From positions 434,001 to 498,000 of the forward strand of contig NZ_MLFK01000007.1 of NCBI RefSeq assembly GCF_001879205.1: 64,000 nt of DNA, written 5' to 3'. Made by a program: the position numbers and the translations under genes. This DNA is from Flavobacterium johnsoniae. Lineage in GTDB: Bacteria > Bacteroidota > Bacteroidia > Flavobacteriales > Flavobacteriaceae. Below, piece by piece: positions 16,197-24,458 of the stretch; position 1 is the stretch's first letter, and every line of letters begins with the position of its first letter. The notes below the pieces were generated by a model that saw only the letters and a list, made by a program, of their open reading frames with translations, made no database searches and had not been told where the DNA came from.

Positions 16197-17273
16197 TTAA
16201 GAGATTTGTTTGTTTATGATTTGAACTATTTTTTGTAAATCGGCTTCAGCAATTCCTACGTATAAAGGAAGGCATAAGATTCTTGATGCTGTCGATTCAG
16301 AAATTGGCATTTTATCACCTTTTGTATATTCTATTGTATTTAAAGAAGGGTAGAAATAACGTCGTGGTATTATATTTTCATCTGCCAATGCGTCCTGAAC
16401 TTTTAATAAGACAGCTTCTGAACTAAAAATTACCGGATAATAACTGTAATTCCACTCTGTGTTTTCTCTTATTTTTAAAGATTTTACAGCTTCAAAATTT
16501 AAATTTTCATTGTAAAAATCGACCACTTTTTTTCTTTCGGCAATAATATGATTCATATATGGAAATACCGCTAAGCCCAGAGCTGACTGTAGTTCGGAAA
16601 TTTTAGCGTTTATTCCTAAACCATGAAATTCCAAAGGTCCATTGTGTCCAAAATTATGACTATAATAAAGCTGATGAAAAATCTCTTTATCATCGCAGAA
16701 TATAGCGCCGCCTTCACCTGTATGAAACAATTTAGTTGCATGAAAACTGCAGGTGCTTACATCTCCAAAATTAAATAAGGATTGTGCGTTGTATTTAACT
16801 CCAAAACAATGAGCAGCATCATAAATAACTTTTAAATTGTGTTTTTTGGCAATTTTTTCTATTTCAATAACATGACAAGGATTTCCAAAAACATGTGTTG
16901 CTAAAATGGCAGTCGTTTTTTCGGTTATTGCGGCTTCAATTTTAGTTTCGTCTATTGTTAAATAATCCGGATTGATATCAACAAACACAGGTTTACAGTT
17001 TTCCCATACAATAGCTGCCGAAGTAGCTACATAAGAAAAAGGTGTTGTTATGATTTCACCTCCTTTGCCAAATAACTTTAAGGCAATTTGAATTGGTATT
17101 GTACCGTTATTAGTAATGATTAAATTAGAAACGTCAAGAAAATTTTTAAGTTTATCTTCTAATTCTAAAGTAAGTTCACCACGATTTGTAAGCCAAGCTT
17201 TGTCCCACGCGCGTTGTACATACGAATTGTATTCTTCTTGCGGAGGCAAAAATGTTTTGGTTACGGGAATCAT
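16197..17273 (-). CDS. DegT/DnrJ/EryC1/StrS sugar aminotransferase
   Basis: 358 residues. The PLP lysine is in CSFHATKLFHTGEGGAIF, with TNNGTIPIQIALK at the cofactor phosphate site and VIYDAAHCFG carrying the Asp. These enzymes transfer an amino group onto a keto-deoxy sugar nucleotide, as WecE or FdtB do with dTDP-4-keto-6-deoxyhexose. It is divergent from the ACP operon with 254 bases between. It is the only sugar-nucleotide-modifying gene here; the 4,6-dehydratase that would supply its substrate must be elsewhere. Confidence 0.85.
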   Translation of the reverse strand: MIPVTKTFLPPQEEYNSYVQRAWDKAWLTNRGELTLELEDKLKNFLDVSNLIITNNGTIPIQIALKLFGKGGEIITTPFSYVATSAAIVWENCKPVFVDINPDYLTIDETKIEAAITEKTTAILATHVFGNPCHVIEIEKIAKKHNLKVIYDAAHCFGVKYNAQSLFNFGDVSTCSFHATKLFHTGEGGAIFCDDKEIFHQLYYSHNFGHNGPLEFHGLGINAKISELQSALGLAVFPYMNHIIAERKKVVDFYNENLNFEAVKSLKIRENTEWNYSYYPVIFSSEAVLLKVQDALADENIIPRRYFYPSLNTIEYTKGDKMPISESTASRILCLPLYVGIAEADLQKIVQIINKQIS

Positions 17274-17322
17274 TTAATTATGGATTTAGTGAGTTTAATT
17301 TACCTTTAAGGATAACTATTGT

Positions 17323-17330
17323 TATATTTG
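17323..17330 (+). promoter_or_regulatory. -7 promoter box TATATTTG of the acyl operon
   Basis: Matches TAnnTTTG and is the best box in the 254-base gap between the DegT gene and the ACP gene. Transcription from here gives a 5' leader of about 190 bases before the ACP start. That leader contains an inverted CATTGT/ACAATG pair around 17380-17450, but I recognise no riboswitch class in it. Confidence 0.4.
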
Positions 17331-17527
17331 CGGGGTAAAATTAGGAAAAGAAACCTTAATTTTTGGTATCAGCCACTATTATAACATTGTAAGTTGTTGA
17401 AGTTGTTTTAAACTTGATTGGTTCACAATGCTTTAAGTGGATTTTTATCCAGATAAAAGGTAAGTATTTTTTTAGTTTTTCATACAATCAATGTAAACAA
17501 TAATATAAAAACAAATTTAATAGGACT

Positions 17528-17758
17528 ATGGAAATCAACACTTTTTTGCGAAATTTTGCAGATATTTTAGATGATACAGACGCGGCATTAATTACACAAG
17601 AAACTGTTTTTAGAGATTTAGACGAGTGGAATTCATTAACAGCTTTGTCATTAATTGCTATGGCTGATGAAGAATATGATGTGAAATTAACCGGAGATGA
17701 TATTAAATCTTCGAATTCATTAAACGATATCTTCGAAATAATTAAAAATAAAGGATAA
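17528..17758 (+). CDS. acyl carrier protein (dedicated, non-housekeeping type)
   Basis: 76 residues, acidic, with the four-helix ACP pattern. The phosphopantetheine serine is most likely Ser36 in DEWNSLTAL, a W-N-S-L version of the usual D-S-L motif. This is typical of ACPs in specialised clusters rather than of the fatty-acid AcpP. It lies four bases before a ketosynthase III gene and opens an operon of seven genes. I infer that it carries a short acyl group that the following enzymes build and modify. Confidence 0.85.
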   Translation: MEINTFLRNFADILDDTDAALITQETVFRDLDEWNSLTALSLIAMADEEYDVKLTGDDIKSSNSLNDIFEIIKNKG

Positions 17759-17762
17759 TTAA

Positions 17763-18818
17763 ATGGCAGCTTTTTCAGTAAATGATATTGCAATAAAAGG
17801 TATTTCGTGCAGTGTTCCTAAAAACAAGGAACTAAATATTGATTTGGAAATACTAACGCAGGAAGAAATTCAAAAATTCATTGAAGCAACCGGGGTCGAA
17901 GAACGCCGTATTGCAACAAAGGAAATTTGTACTTCTGATTTATGCTGTGAAGCCGCCGAAAAATTAATTAAAGATTTAAATTGGCAGAAAGACGAAATTG
18001 AAATTTTAGTTTTTGTTTCTCAGACTGCCGATTATATTTTGCCTGTTTCTGCAGCCATACTTCAGGATCGATTAGGATTATCTACCAATTGTATTGCTTT
18101 TGATGTTCCTCTGGGATGTTCCGGTTATGTTTACGGAATGTCAATTATTTCAGGAATGATGAAAGCTGCCGGTTTAAAAAAAGGATTGCTTTTAGCAGGT
18201 GATACCAGCAGTAAACTGCTTTCTAAGACCGATAAAAGCACTGTACCGCTTTTTGGCGACGGAGGAAGTGCAACAGCATTTGAATTTGATGAAAAAGCAG
18301 CTAATCTATTGTTTGATTTAGGTACAGACGGTTCCGGTTATAAAGCTATTATTGTGCCAGACGGAGGATCAAGAAACAGAATAAATGAAGATTCCCTTAA
18401 AGTAAAAGATGTTGAAGAAGGAATCAGCCGTAATGCCTGCAATTTGGTTCTTGACGGAATGGATGTTTTCGGTTTCGGAATTTCACAGGCTCCGAAAACG
18501 GTAAAAAAACTGATCGAAAAATTTGAGATAGATGTTGATAAAATAGATCATTTTGTATTTCATCAGGCTAATTTAATGATGAATAAAATGATCGTTAAAA
18601 AATTAAAACTTCCTGTAGAAAAAGTTCCTTATTCATTAAAAGAGTTTGGAAATACTTCTTCTGCAACAATTCCTTTAACAATTGCAGCAGAACTGAAAGA
18701 AAGTTTGGCAAATACTTCTAAAGATTTGATTATTTGCGGATTTGGAGTGGGGTTATCTTGGGGAACAGCCAAAATAAGGCTGGATAATGTGGTGATTTCA
18801 GATTTAATAGAAATATGA
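17763..18818 (+). CDS. 3-oxoacyl-ACP synthase III family protein (first copy)
   Basis: 351 residues, KASIII/FabH fold. The catalytic cysteine is Cys119 in PLGCSGYVYG, with His in FVFHQANLMM and Asn in FGNTSSATIP, so the Cys-His-Asn triad is complete. KASIII enzymes condense an acyl-CoA with malonyl-ACP, or in some branches transfer acyl groups. It overlaps the Rieske gene by four bases. A second homologue lies three genes downstream, clearly diverged from this one, suggesting different substrates. Confidence 0.88.
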   Translation: MAAFSVNDIAIKGISCSVPKNKELNIDLEILTQEEIQKFIEATGVEERRIATKEICTSDLCCEAAEKLIKDLNWQKDEIEILVFVSQTADYILPVSAAILQDRLGLSTNCIAFDVPLGCSGYVYGMSIISGMMKAAGLKKGLLLAGDTSSKLLSKTDKSTVPLFGDGGSATAFEFDEKAANLLFDLGTDGSGYKAIIVPDGGSRNRINEDSLKVKDVEEGISRNACNLVLDGMDVFGFGISQAPKTVKKLIEKFEIDVDKIDHFVFHQANLMMNKMIVKKLKLPVEKVPYSLKEFGNTSSATIPLTIAAELKESLANTSKDLIICGFGVGLSWGTAKIRLDNVVISDLIEI

Positions 18819-19915
18819 TAAAGAATTTAGATTATATAGACGAAGAAGTTTATTTAAAAGAAAAATCTTTGTTTTTTAATGAATCCTGGATTTTAGCAGC
18901 TCACAAAAATGAATTACTAAATAACAATGATTTTGTAACTTTTGAGTACTACGGAAATAAAATTTTTATTCAAAATTTTAATGGTACAATTAAATCTTTT
19001 CAAAACGTATGTCTGCACAGATTTAATACCATACACGAAGAACCTTACGGGAATAGAGTTTCATCTTGTTTATATCATAATTGGACTTATGGTAAAAAAG
19101 GAAATGTTGTTGGGCTGATGTGCCGAAATTCATTTGAAAGAGATCATATAAACGAATTAAAACTTAAAGAATATGAAGTCGCTTTTTGTGGTGACTTTGT
19201 TTTTTTGAAGTTAAATGAAAAATTAGATAAAAGCTTACAGCAGTATTTAGGAAATATATTTACACCGCTTCAGGAAATCAGTAAACATTTTGGAGCAAAA
19301 ACAATAGATTACACCATTGAGCATAAAGTAAACTGGAAACTTCTGGTTGAGAATGTCTTAGAGTGTTATCATTGTACTTCGGTACATGAAAATTCCTTTG
19401 CAAAAATGGGATTTGGATCAGTTAAGCCTGAAAAATTTGATTTTTTTGACGCACACAGCTGGTGCGAATTTCCAAAAGGAGAAGATGTAAAACCAAATAA
19501 AATTATCGAAAAGTCTTTGGCAGGCAGGACTTTTAAAACGCAGGGATATCTTCATTTTTACCTTTATCCTAATGCATTTATAAGTTCAGTAGAAGGAAAA
19601 GGATTTTATTTTGGCTTTATGCTTCCGGAATCTCCTTCTAAAACCAATTTAAGAGTACGTTATTTTTCTTCAAAATTCGAAAAAGAATTAAGCGAATCAG
19701 AGCAGAATATTATTGATTTTATAAATAATAGCTCTAATGATTCTTTGGATTTGGTTTTGAATGAAGATAAAAAAATTGTAGAAAATATTCAGTCCAATCT
19801 GGTAAATTTTAAAGATCATTCGCCCATATTTGGTGACGAGGAATTTAGAATTTTAAAGTTTTACGAATATTTTAATAAACAAAAGAACAAAAACAGATAC
19901 AATGAATCCATTTGA
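18815..19915 (+). CDS. Rieske non-heme iron oxygenase
   Basis: 366 residues. The Rieske [2Fe-2S] ligands are C66-L-H68 and C85-x2-H88, spacing as in ring-hydroxylating and choline-monooxygenase-type alpha subunits. The catalytic domain has NWKLLVEN followed by H186 and H191 for the mononuclear iron. A late acidic residue in NEDKKIVENIQ probably completes the facial triad. No ferredoxin or reductase gene is adjacent, so electrons must come from elsewhere. Between ACP/KASIII and a reductase it probably hydroxylates or desaturates an acyl or sugar substrate, an unusual pairing. Confidence 0.85.
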   Translation: MIKNLDYIDEEVYLKEKSLFFNESWILAAHKNELLNNNDFVTFEYYGNKIFIQNFNGTIKSFQNVCLHRFNTIHEEPYGNRVSSCLYHNWTYGKKGNVVGLMCRNSFERDHINELKLKEYEVAFCGDFVFLKLNEKLDKSLQQYLGNIFTPLQEISKHFGAKTIDYTIEHKVNWKLLVENVLECYHCTSVHENSFAKMGFGSVKPEKFDFFDAHSWCEFPKGEDVKPNKIIEKSLAGRTFKTQGYLHFYLYPNAFISSVEGKGFYFGFMLPESPSKTNLRVRYFSSKFEKELSESEQNIIDFINNSSNDSLDLVLNEDKKIVENIQSNLVNFKDHSPIFGDEEFRILKFYEYFNKQKNKNRYNESI

Positions 19916-20645
19916 TTTATCAGGAAAAAAAATAATAGTAACCGGAGCATCTTCGGGAATTGGTTATGAAACATGTCTGGCTATTGCAAGACAAGGCGGC
20001 ACTTTTATAGCAATTGCAAGGCGAAAAGATTTTTTGGAAAAATTGATAGCAGAATGCGGAGATAATAATAGTTTTATAACCGCCGATTTATCTAAAATGG
20101 AGGATATTAAATCTATTGTTGATACAATTGAAAATATAGACGGAATTGTGCATTCAGCCGGAATAGTTTCTTTGGCGCCGGTTAAATTTTATTCAGAAGA
20201 ATTAATGAATGAAATGCGAAGCATCAATTTCGATTCGATCGCTTATTTAATTAATTTGATTTTTAAAAAGAAAAAAATTAATAAAGGAAGCTCTATTGTT
20301 TTGGTTTCTTCTATCGCTGGTTTGTTTGGAATGAAAGGAAACGGAATTTATGCCGCAAGCAAAGGCGCTTTAATTGCCATTTCAAAAGTTTGGGCAAACG
20401 AATTTGCGGTGAGTAAAACCCGTGTAAATTGTGTTTCTCCCGGAATGGTTAAAACCGAAATTACGTCAAAATCTATCGAAGATTTATCTTTAGAAGTTAT
20501 TCAGCAGGACGAAAAAAAATATCCTTTAGGTTATGGCGATCCGGTTCAGGTTGCCAATCCAATTGTGTTTTTATTATCTGAAGCAAGCAGCTGGATTACC
20601 GGACAGAATATAGTTTTAGACGGAGGAAGAACTTCAACAATATAA
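19902..20645 (+). CDS. short-chain dehydrogenase/reductase (FabG-like)
   Basis: 247 residues. The N-terminal NAD(P) motif is TGASSGIGYE, the catalytic Ser is in VSSIAG and Tyr-x3-Lys in GIYAASKGAL. The C-terminal end ITGQNIVLDGGRTSTI is typical of FabG-like members. Its first 14 bases overlap the Rieske gene end. In this context it would reduce a beta-ketoacyl-ACP made by the ketosynthases; alternatively it oxidises a hydroxyl made by the oxygenase. Confidence 0.85.
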   Translation: MNPFDLSGKKIIVTGASSGIGYETCLAIARQGGTFIAIARRKDFLEKLIAECGDNNSFITADLSKMEDIKSIVDTIENIDGIVHSAGIVSLAPVKFYSEELMNEMRSINFDSIAYLINLIFKKKKINKGSSIVLVSSIAGLFGMKGNGIYAASKGALIAISKVWANEFAVSKTRVNCVSPGMVKTEITSKSIEDLSLEVIQQDEKKYPLGYGDPVQVANPIVFLLSEASSWITGQNIVLDGGRTSTI

Positions 20646-20652
20646 TTTGAAA

Positions 20653-21666
20653 ATGAAAGCAAATATAAAAGCCATTTCATATTATCTGCCCGAAGCGATT
20701 TTATCTAATGATTTGATTAATCAGGAATTTCCGGAGTGGGATATTGAAAAAATAAGCTCAAAAACGGGAATCAATTCACGACATATAAGCGCAAGTGATG
20801 AATTTTCATCGGATATGGCGGTTAAGGCGGCTGAAAAATTATTTGACGAACATAATATTGACAGATCGACTATAGATTATTTGTTGTTTTGTACGCAGAG
20901 CCCGGATTATTTTTTGCCAACAACAGCTTGTATTATTCAGGATAAGTTAGGATTAAATACTTCGATTGGTGCTTTAGATTTTAATTTAGGATGTTCCGGA
21001 TTCGTTTATGGTTTAAGCTTAGCCAAAGGTTTAATTGCAGGCGAAATGGCAAAGAACGTTTTATTGATTACATCAGAAACCTATTCAAAGTTCATTCATC
21101 CAAAAGATAAAAGCAATAAAACGATTTTCGGAGATGCTGCTGCCGCAACTTTAATTACAAGTGATAAAGGTTTTTGTTCTATTGGAAATTTTGTTTTTGG
21201 AACTGACGGAAAAGGAGCTGAAAACCTAATTGTAAAGCAGGGCGGTATGCGTTTTCCTGTTTCAAACGAAAATGAAGATATTCAGGATGAATTTGGAAAT
21301 GTTAGAAATGATAAAAATTTGTTCATGAACGGAACCGAGATCTTTAATTTTACAGGCGAATTTGTTCCAAAACTTACAGAATCAATTTTAAATAAATCGG
21401 GTTTAACCAAAGACGATATTGATTTGTTCATTTTTCATCAGGCGAATAAATACATGCTCAATCACTTGAGAAAAAAGATCAAAATCCCGGAAGAGAAATT
21501 TTTTATTTCGATGGAACATTGTGGTAATACCGTTTCATCTACTATTCCAATCGCTTTGTATGAAGCTCAAAAAGAACAGAAAATTTCAAATATTAAAAAC
21601 TTAATATTAGCTGGTTTTGGTGTAGGATATTCCTGGGGAGCTTGTAATTTAATAATTAACGAATGA
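20653..21666 (+). CDS. 3-oxoacyl-ACP synthase III family protein (second copy)
   Basis: 337 residues from ATG 20653; a TTG two codons earlier is not needed. The triad is intact: Cys114 in NLGCSGFVYG, His in FIFHQANKYM and Asn in CGNTVSSTIP. It is similar in plan to the first copy but differs through most of the sequence. It overlaps the next gene by four bases. Two KASIII genes around an SDR suggest either two rounds of chain extension or one condensing and one transfer step. Confidence 0.88.
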   Translation: MKANIKAISYYLPEAILSNDLINQEFPEWDIEKISSKTGINSRHISASDEFSSDMAVKAAEKLFDEHNIDRSTIDYLLFCTQSPDYFLPTTACIIQDKLGLNTSIGALDFNLGCSGFVYGLSLAKGLIAGEMAKNVLLITSETYSKFIHPKDKSNKTIFGDAAAATLITSDKGFCSIGNFVFGTDGKGAENLIVKQGGMRFPVSNENEDIQDEFGNVRNDKNLFMNGTEIFNFTGEFVPKLTESILNKSGLTKDDIDLFIFHQANKYMLNHLRKKIKIPEEKFFISMEHCGNTVSSTIPIALYEAQKEQKISNIKNLILAGFGVGYSWGACNLIINE

Positions 21667-22298
21667 AAAATTTAATAATAGTAGGAGCAAGAGGATTTGG
21701 TCGTGAGGTTTATGATCTTGCTACACAATGTTCAGGTTTTAATATTGAATATGTTGTAAAAGGTTTCTTAGACGATAAAGCAGATGCTCTTGAAGGTTTT
21801 GAAAATTATCCTCCGATTCTTTCCTCAGTAGAAAATTACAAAGTTGAGGAAAATGATGTTTTCGTTTGTGCCTTAGGAACTGTAAAATGGAAAAAACATT
21901 ATGCAGAACTAATTCTTCAAAAAGGAGGTATGTTTATAAACTTAATTCATCCTTCGACAAAACTGAATACTAATGCTATTGCAGGTACAGGTTTGCTGGT
22001 TTTTATGTATGCAAATATCAGTAATGACTGTATTATTGAAGATTTTGTTACCATACAAGGATATGTTGGTTTAGGTCACGATACCAAAATTCGTAAATGG
22101 GCTCATGTAAGTTCTTATTCTTTTACAGGCGGTTTTGTTGTTTTGGAAGAAGAAACTACGCTTAATACTCGCGCAACAATATTACCGCATGTAATTGTAC
22201 GTAAAGGTGCAACAGTTGGCGCCTGTAGTTTGGTTATTAAGCATGTTAAAGAAAACAGCACTGTTTTTGGTATTCCGGCAAAGAAGCTGGATTTTTAG
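21663..22298 (+). CDS. NeuD/PglD-type sugar O/N-acyltransferase
   Basis: 211 residues. An N-terminal Rossmann-like PglD_N domain (IIVGARGFGREVYDLA) is followed by left-handed beta-helix hexapeptide repeats, with the likely catalytic histidine in VGLGHDTKIRKWAH. The family moves acetyl or other acyl groups onto amino sugars or sialic-acid-like sugars. Directly after the ACP/KASIII genes, it may use the special acyl chain instead of acetyl-CoA. That is inference; ordinary acetyl transfer is also possible. Confidence 0.82.
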   Translation: MKNLIIVGARGFGREVYDLATQCSGFNIEYVVKGFLDDKADALEGFENYPPILSSVENYKVEENDVFVCALGTVKWKKHYAELILQKGGMFINLIHPSTKLNTNAIAGTGLLVFMYANISNDCIIEDFVTIQGYVGLGHDTKIRKWAHVSSYSFTGGFVVLEEETTLNTRATILPHVIVRKGATVGACSLVIKHVKENSTVFGIPAKKLDF

Positions 22299-22354
22299 AT
22301 AATTCTACTATTCCGAAAGGAAAATATTAATATAAGGTTACGAAATATAATTTC

Positions 22355-23320
22355 ATGAGAGATCAAAATGCCATTATTTCAAATTGGAAAAACAACGATA
22401 CAAAACCAGTTGTAAGTATTTTATGTGATACTTTTAACCACGAAGGATTTATTAAAGAAACTTTAGAAGGTTTTTTAAAGCAGGAAACTACTTTTCCTTT
22501 TGAAATAATTGTACATGATGATGCCTCAAAAGATGCGACGCCGGTTATTGTAAAAGAATATGCCGAAAGATATCCGCTGATTATCAAAACTGTTTTGCAA
22601 AAAGAAAACCAATATTCTCAAAAAATCAATTTTTGGAGTGATGTTACTTTTCCAATGGCGCAGGGAAAATATATTGCATTATGCGAAGGCGACGATTATT
22701 GGATCGATGAATTAAAGCTGCAAAAACAGGTTGATTTTCTGGAAAGCAATCCTGATTATGTCATAACATGGACTGATTTTTATACCAGAAAAGGAACTGA
22801 ATTAGTGCCAAATGATTTTAAAGAATCTTTACCGTCTGTATATACAGTAGATTTTGATACCCTTTTTAAACCTTATTGCACTTATACCTTAACCTGTCTT
22901 TTTAGGACAGATGCTGTAGATCCGCAAGATTATAAAAAATTCAAGTACGGCAAAGATAATACCCTGTATGCACTTGCTCTTTGTCATGGCAAAGGTGCTT
23001 TTATGAACTTTCAGGCAGCAGTTTACAGATGGCATTCAGGAGGAGTTTATTCCTTAAAAACCCCTTTTTTTCAACGTTATTCCTCTTATCAAAATATAAA
23101 AGAAATTCTTGAAAAAATTCCCCAGGCCAGAACAAAAAATATAAAAGGAGTTATGGCATCTCTACTTAAAGCCTCGGCTTTTGAGGCTTTAAAATTGCGT
23201 AAAAATGATGAATTTAAAAACATAAAAGAGCCTCAAATGGCAATCGATGAATTTTTAGATAAAGCGGGATTATCTTTAAAACTTAAATATTTGTGGCGTT
23301 ATATCAAACTTAATATTTAG
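22355..23320 (+). CDS. glycosyltransferase family 2
   Basis: 321 residues. The GT-A nucleotide-binding fold starts VSILCDTFNHEGFI, with HDDASKDATP and the metal-binding CEGDDYWID in the place of DXD. Last gene of the acyl operon, 56 bases after the acyltransferase. It ends in a TTAG that is also the stop of the convergent next gene. It probably adds one sugar, perhaps the acylated one, to a surface polysaccharide. Confidence 0.82.
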   Translation: MRDQNAIISNWKNNDTKPVVSILCDTFNHEGFIKETLEGFLKQETTFPFEIIVHDDASKDATPVIVKEYAERYPLIIKTVLQKENQYSQKINFWSDVTFPMAQGKYIALCEGDDYWIDELKLQKQVDFLESNPDYVITWTDFYTRKGTELVPNDFKESLPSVYTVDFDTLFKPYCTYTLTCLFRTDAVDPQDYKKFKYGKDNTLYALALCHGKGAFMNFQAAVYRWHSGGVYSLKTPFFQRYSSYQNIKEILEKIPQARTKNIKGVMASLLKASAFEALKLRKNDEFKNIKEPQMAIDEFLDKAGLSLKLKYLWRYIKLNI

Positions 23321-24339
23321 TTCTTTCCAGCTAAAGACTTGAAGTAAACAATAATTTTATCAAGCAAACTTATATTTTGAAATAATTGTTTTTCGTTGTT
23401 CTTTAAATGCTTAAAAAATGAAATAGTATAGGATCCCGCATTGCGAACCGTTCGTATTAAATTTTTAGAAACATGTTTTTGAAACAGCTCTTGATTAAAA
23501 TAGCCTAACTTTTCATTTTGTGAAATCAGGAATTTAGATGCATTAATTGTTTTAATAATTTCTTCAGGCGAAAGTCCCTTTTTAAAGGAAACAGCATTTA
23601 AGTAAAAATCAATTTTTGAATCAGCTGAATCGATTCCCAGATTATGCAGCTGATTTATTTTTACATTTCTTACAGCACGGTTTACATTATCGATTTTGGT
23701 TTTACTGATGTTGTTATTATGCTGTCTGTAATTTAACAGTGATTCAGGAATATTATGAAAACTAGTTTTAGTTAATAATCGGCTCCATAAATCATAATCT
23801 TCAACGGGAACGTAATCATTATCGAATTTTAGATCGCCCAAAACCTCTTTTTTAAACATAACTGTTGGGTTTCCAATGTTACAACTGTGTAAAAAAGATA
23901 CTTTTATAGCATCATTCTGTGCAGCATGTTTGATGACTTTATCTTTTTGAGATCCAAAAAAAGTAAACCATGTACCACAAACTCCAATTTCCGGATTATT
24001 TTTTAATATGGCTATCTGTTTTTCAAAACGAGTAGGCAGAGAAATGTCATCTGCATCCATTAATGCAATAAAATTGCCTTTTGCAGCGTTAATTCCTTCA
24101 TTCCTAAGATTTGCCGGTCCCACATTTTGTGCTTTGTCAATAATAATAATTCGATTATCTTTAGATTGAAGCTTTTTAATTATTTCTAAACTTTCATCTG
24201 TAGATTTGTCATTCAAAATTATAACTTCAAAGTTTGAATATGTTTGATTTAATATGCTTTCAACACTCTCCTGCAAAAAAGGAGCTGCATTAAAAACAGG
24301 AATTATAACAGAAATTTCGGGAATTTCGGGAATTTGCAT
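23317..24339 (-). CDS. glycosyltransferase family 2
   Basis: 340 residues. It starts with the standard GT2 motif EISVIIPVFNAAPFLQES and has LNDKSTDES plus the DXD site LMDADDISLP. The C-terminal 100 residues are helical with no transmembrane segment. It shares the last four bases with the upstream convergent gene. Its promoter box is at 24359-24366. Donor and acceptor unknown. Confidence 0.85.
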   Translation of the reverse strand: MQIPEIPEISVIIPVFNAAPFLQESVESILNQTYSNFEVIILNDKSTDESLEIIKKLQSKDNRIIIIDKAQNVGPANLRNEGINAAKGNFIALMDADDISLPTRFEKQIAILKNNPEIGVCGTWFTFFGSQKDKVIKHAAQNDAIKVSFLHSCNIGNPTVMFKKEVLGDLKFDNDYVPVEDYDLWSRLLTKTSFHNIPESLLNYRQHNNNISKTKIDNVNRAVRNVKINQLHNLGIDSADSKIDFYLNAVSFKKGLSPEEIIKTINASKFLISQNEKLGYFNQELFQKHVSKNLIRTVRNAGSYTISFFKHLKNNEKQLFQNISLLDKIIVYFKSLAGKN

Positions 24340-24358
24340 GATTTTTGTTTTAGCATTG

Positions 24359-24366
24359 CAAAGATA
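24359..24366 (-). promoter_or_regulatory. -7 promoter box TATCTTTG
   Basis: Minus-strand TAnnTTTG match 20 bases upstream of the ATG at 24339, driving the GT2 gene 23317-24339. Confidence 0.5.
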
Positions 24367-24431
24367 AGGTTAAAGTTAAAATTGTCTTAAAGAATCAGTG
24401 CTAATTTTTATAGATAATTTCGGAATGTTAT

Positions 24432-24439
24432 TATCTTTG
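24432..24439 (+). promoter_or_regulatory. -7 promoter box TATCTTTG
   Basis: TAnnTTTG match 20 bases before the ATG at 24459. With the divergent box at 24359-24366, both genes of this divergent pair have their own promoter with the same -7 sequence. Confidence 0.5.
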
Positions 24440-24458
24440 CCCTAACAAATTTAAATAA

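Noticed and set aside
17274..17527. A tRNA or known riboswitch in the leader before the ACP gene
   Set aside because: No cloverleaf or recognised aptamer motif could be found by eye.
17488..17793. 101-residue minus-strand frame over the ACP gene
   Set aside because: Antisense shadow; the ACP has a clear fold pattern and operon position.
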